This document shows positions 63,292 to 64,000 of a DNA stretch of 64,000 nt, piece by piece (the stretch's first letter is position 1; each line of letters begins with the position of its first letter). The stretch is from the NCBI GenBank assembly GCA_905182985.1, contig CAJJDN010000098.1, forward strand, positions 253,895-317,894, read 5' to 3'. A program made the position numbers and the translations under genes. This stretch comes from Paramecium sonneborni. Taxonomy: Eukaryota > Ciliophora > Oligohymenophorea > Peniculida > Parameciidae. The notes under the pieces are model-generated. The model ran no database searches. It had not been told where the DNA came from and was given only the letters and a program-made list of their open reading frames with translations.

Positions 63292-63972
63292 TCAATCTGC
63301 TCTTTATCTTGGTAAATTTACAATACCTTTAATTAATTATGCTACAAACTTAGAGTAAATATAGGTTAATATTTTCAGAAATACTAATAAAAAGTTCAAT
63401 CTAAAAGTGAGATAATTAAAATTACTTATTAATGTACGCTAAAAATACTTGAATAAAGAAACAATAATAGACCCATTTGAGTAGGAATTGATACATTAGA
63501 TATGATTTGGTTCTATAAGCAGATATAGCCAAATAATAGAAGATAAGACAGCTGATAATGTCAATGACAGTTAGAAACCAATATAATTATTCAGCTCTAT
63601 CTTGAGAATCCAATAGTGTTTATAGCTTATTAATAGTATCTTATCTAAAATACATTCCTAAGAATGTAAAGATAGAATTAAGTATAGCATGAAGGATGAC
63701 TATAACGAGAATAATGAGTTGTTATTTGAGCATCATTTCAAGAATAGAATTAACAAGAGAAGGAATGGCTTAACCAATCTACTCATCTAGAGAATCAGCT
63801 TAGGAACCTTCTTCATCACTTTCAACATTTCTATGAGTAATATGTATTTGGGTATCATTTGAATATGGTTCGACTAGTGTTGTAATCAGCAAAAGGTACG
63901 CTGTATTATCGATCCATCTCTATTTTCAAATAAAGTATCGTCATCGTCTATTTCAAATGTCTAATACTTCAT
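63292..63972 (-). CDS. Small multi-span membrane protein, 209 aa
   Basis: Introns of 26 and 25 nt give 210 codons from ATG 63970-63972 to TGA 63292-63294. An acidic cytosolic N-terminus (MKYQTFEIDDDDTLFENRD) is followed by hydrophobic spans (LIILVIVILHAILNSIFTF, FLTVIDIISCLIFYYLAIS, WVYYCFFIQVFLAYI) and a short basic tail. No known family signature is seen. It could be an ion-channel accessory protein or organelle membrane protein, but nothing decides this. Confidence 0.75.
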
Positions 63973-64000
63973 TTTTATATTATTTATAATTATTATTTAT

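Overview
The window is ciliate nuclear DNA, most likely somatic (macronuclear) DNA of a Paramecium species. Long coding frames open only when TAA and TAG are read as glutamine and TGA is the sole stop. Genes are cut by many tiny introns (about 20-38 nt, usually GTA...TAG), spacers are short and AT-rich, and the protein families are typical of Paramecium. Frames read with the standard code are mostly meaningless fragments. The coordinates here come from hand reading with TGA as the only stop. For many genes the spliced length came out an exact multiple of three, which supports the model.

Layout. 0.6-6.2 kb: an unrecognised gene, a stretch that looks like decayed coding DNA, then a PAK-type and a ULK/Atg1-type kinase. 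6.3-17.2 kb: a 6-kb multi-membrane PAS protein of the TmcB type, a cGMP-dependent protein kinase (PKG) and a two-span membrane protein, all on the minus strand. 17.3-27.5 kb: a calpain, an unrecognised protein, a CNG/EAG-type K+ channel and a second copy of the two-span membrane protein. 29.3-41.2 kb: a CAMK-like kinase, an LRR-ankyrin protein, an MBOAT acyltransferase, a TPR protein, three small coiled-coil or unknown proteins and a hybrid histidine kinase. 41.7-56.6 kb: an unrecognised helical protein, a second LRR-ankyrin protein, a probable pseudogene, a second CAMK-like kinase, a B-box protein, a large Q-rich coiled-coil protein and a second hybrid histidine kinase. 57.5-64 kb: an unknown basic protein, an acylated IQ-MORN protein, a B-box-TPR protein, a cyclin and a small membrane protein.

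The set is rich in signalling: five Ser/Thr kinases, two hybrid histidine kinases, a calpain, a cyclic-nucleotide-type K+ channel, a PAS membrane protein and a cyclin. PKG, the CNG-like channel and the PAS protein could act in one cyclic-nucleotide/membrane-excitability network, but the sequence does not show this and ciliates have no operons. Four families occur twice (two-span membrane protein, CAMK-like kinase, LRR-ankyrin, hybrid histidine kinase), pointing to local duplication.

I saw no CRISPR array, bacterial-type mobile element, tRNA, rRNA or telomere. I found no system I would call new with confidence. The best leads are the tandem CRIB modules and Lys-to-Arg change in the PAK-like kinase, the zinc knuckle in the K+ channel tail, stopless introns whose length is a multiple of three, and two very tight gene junctions.
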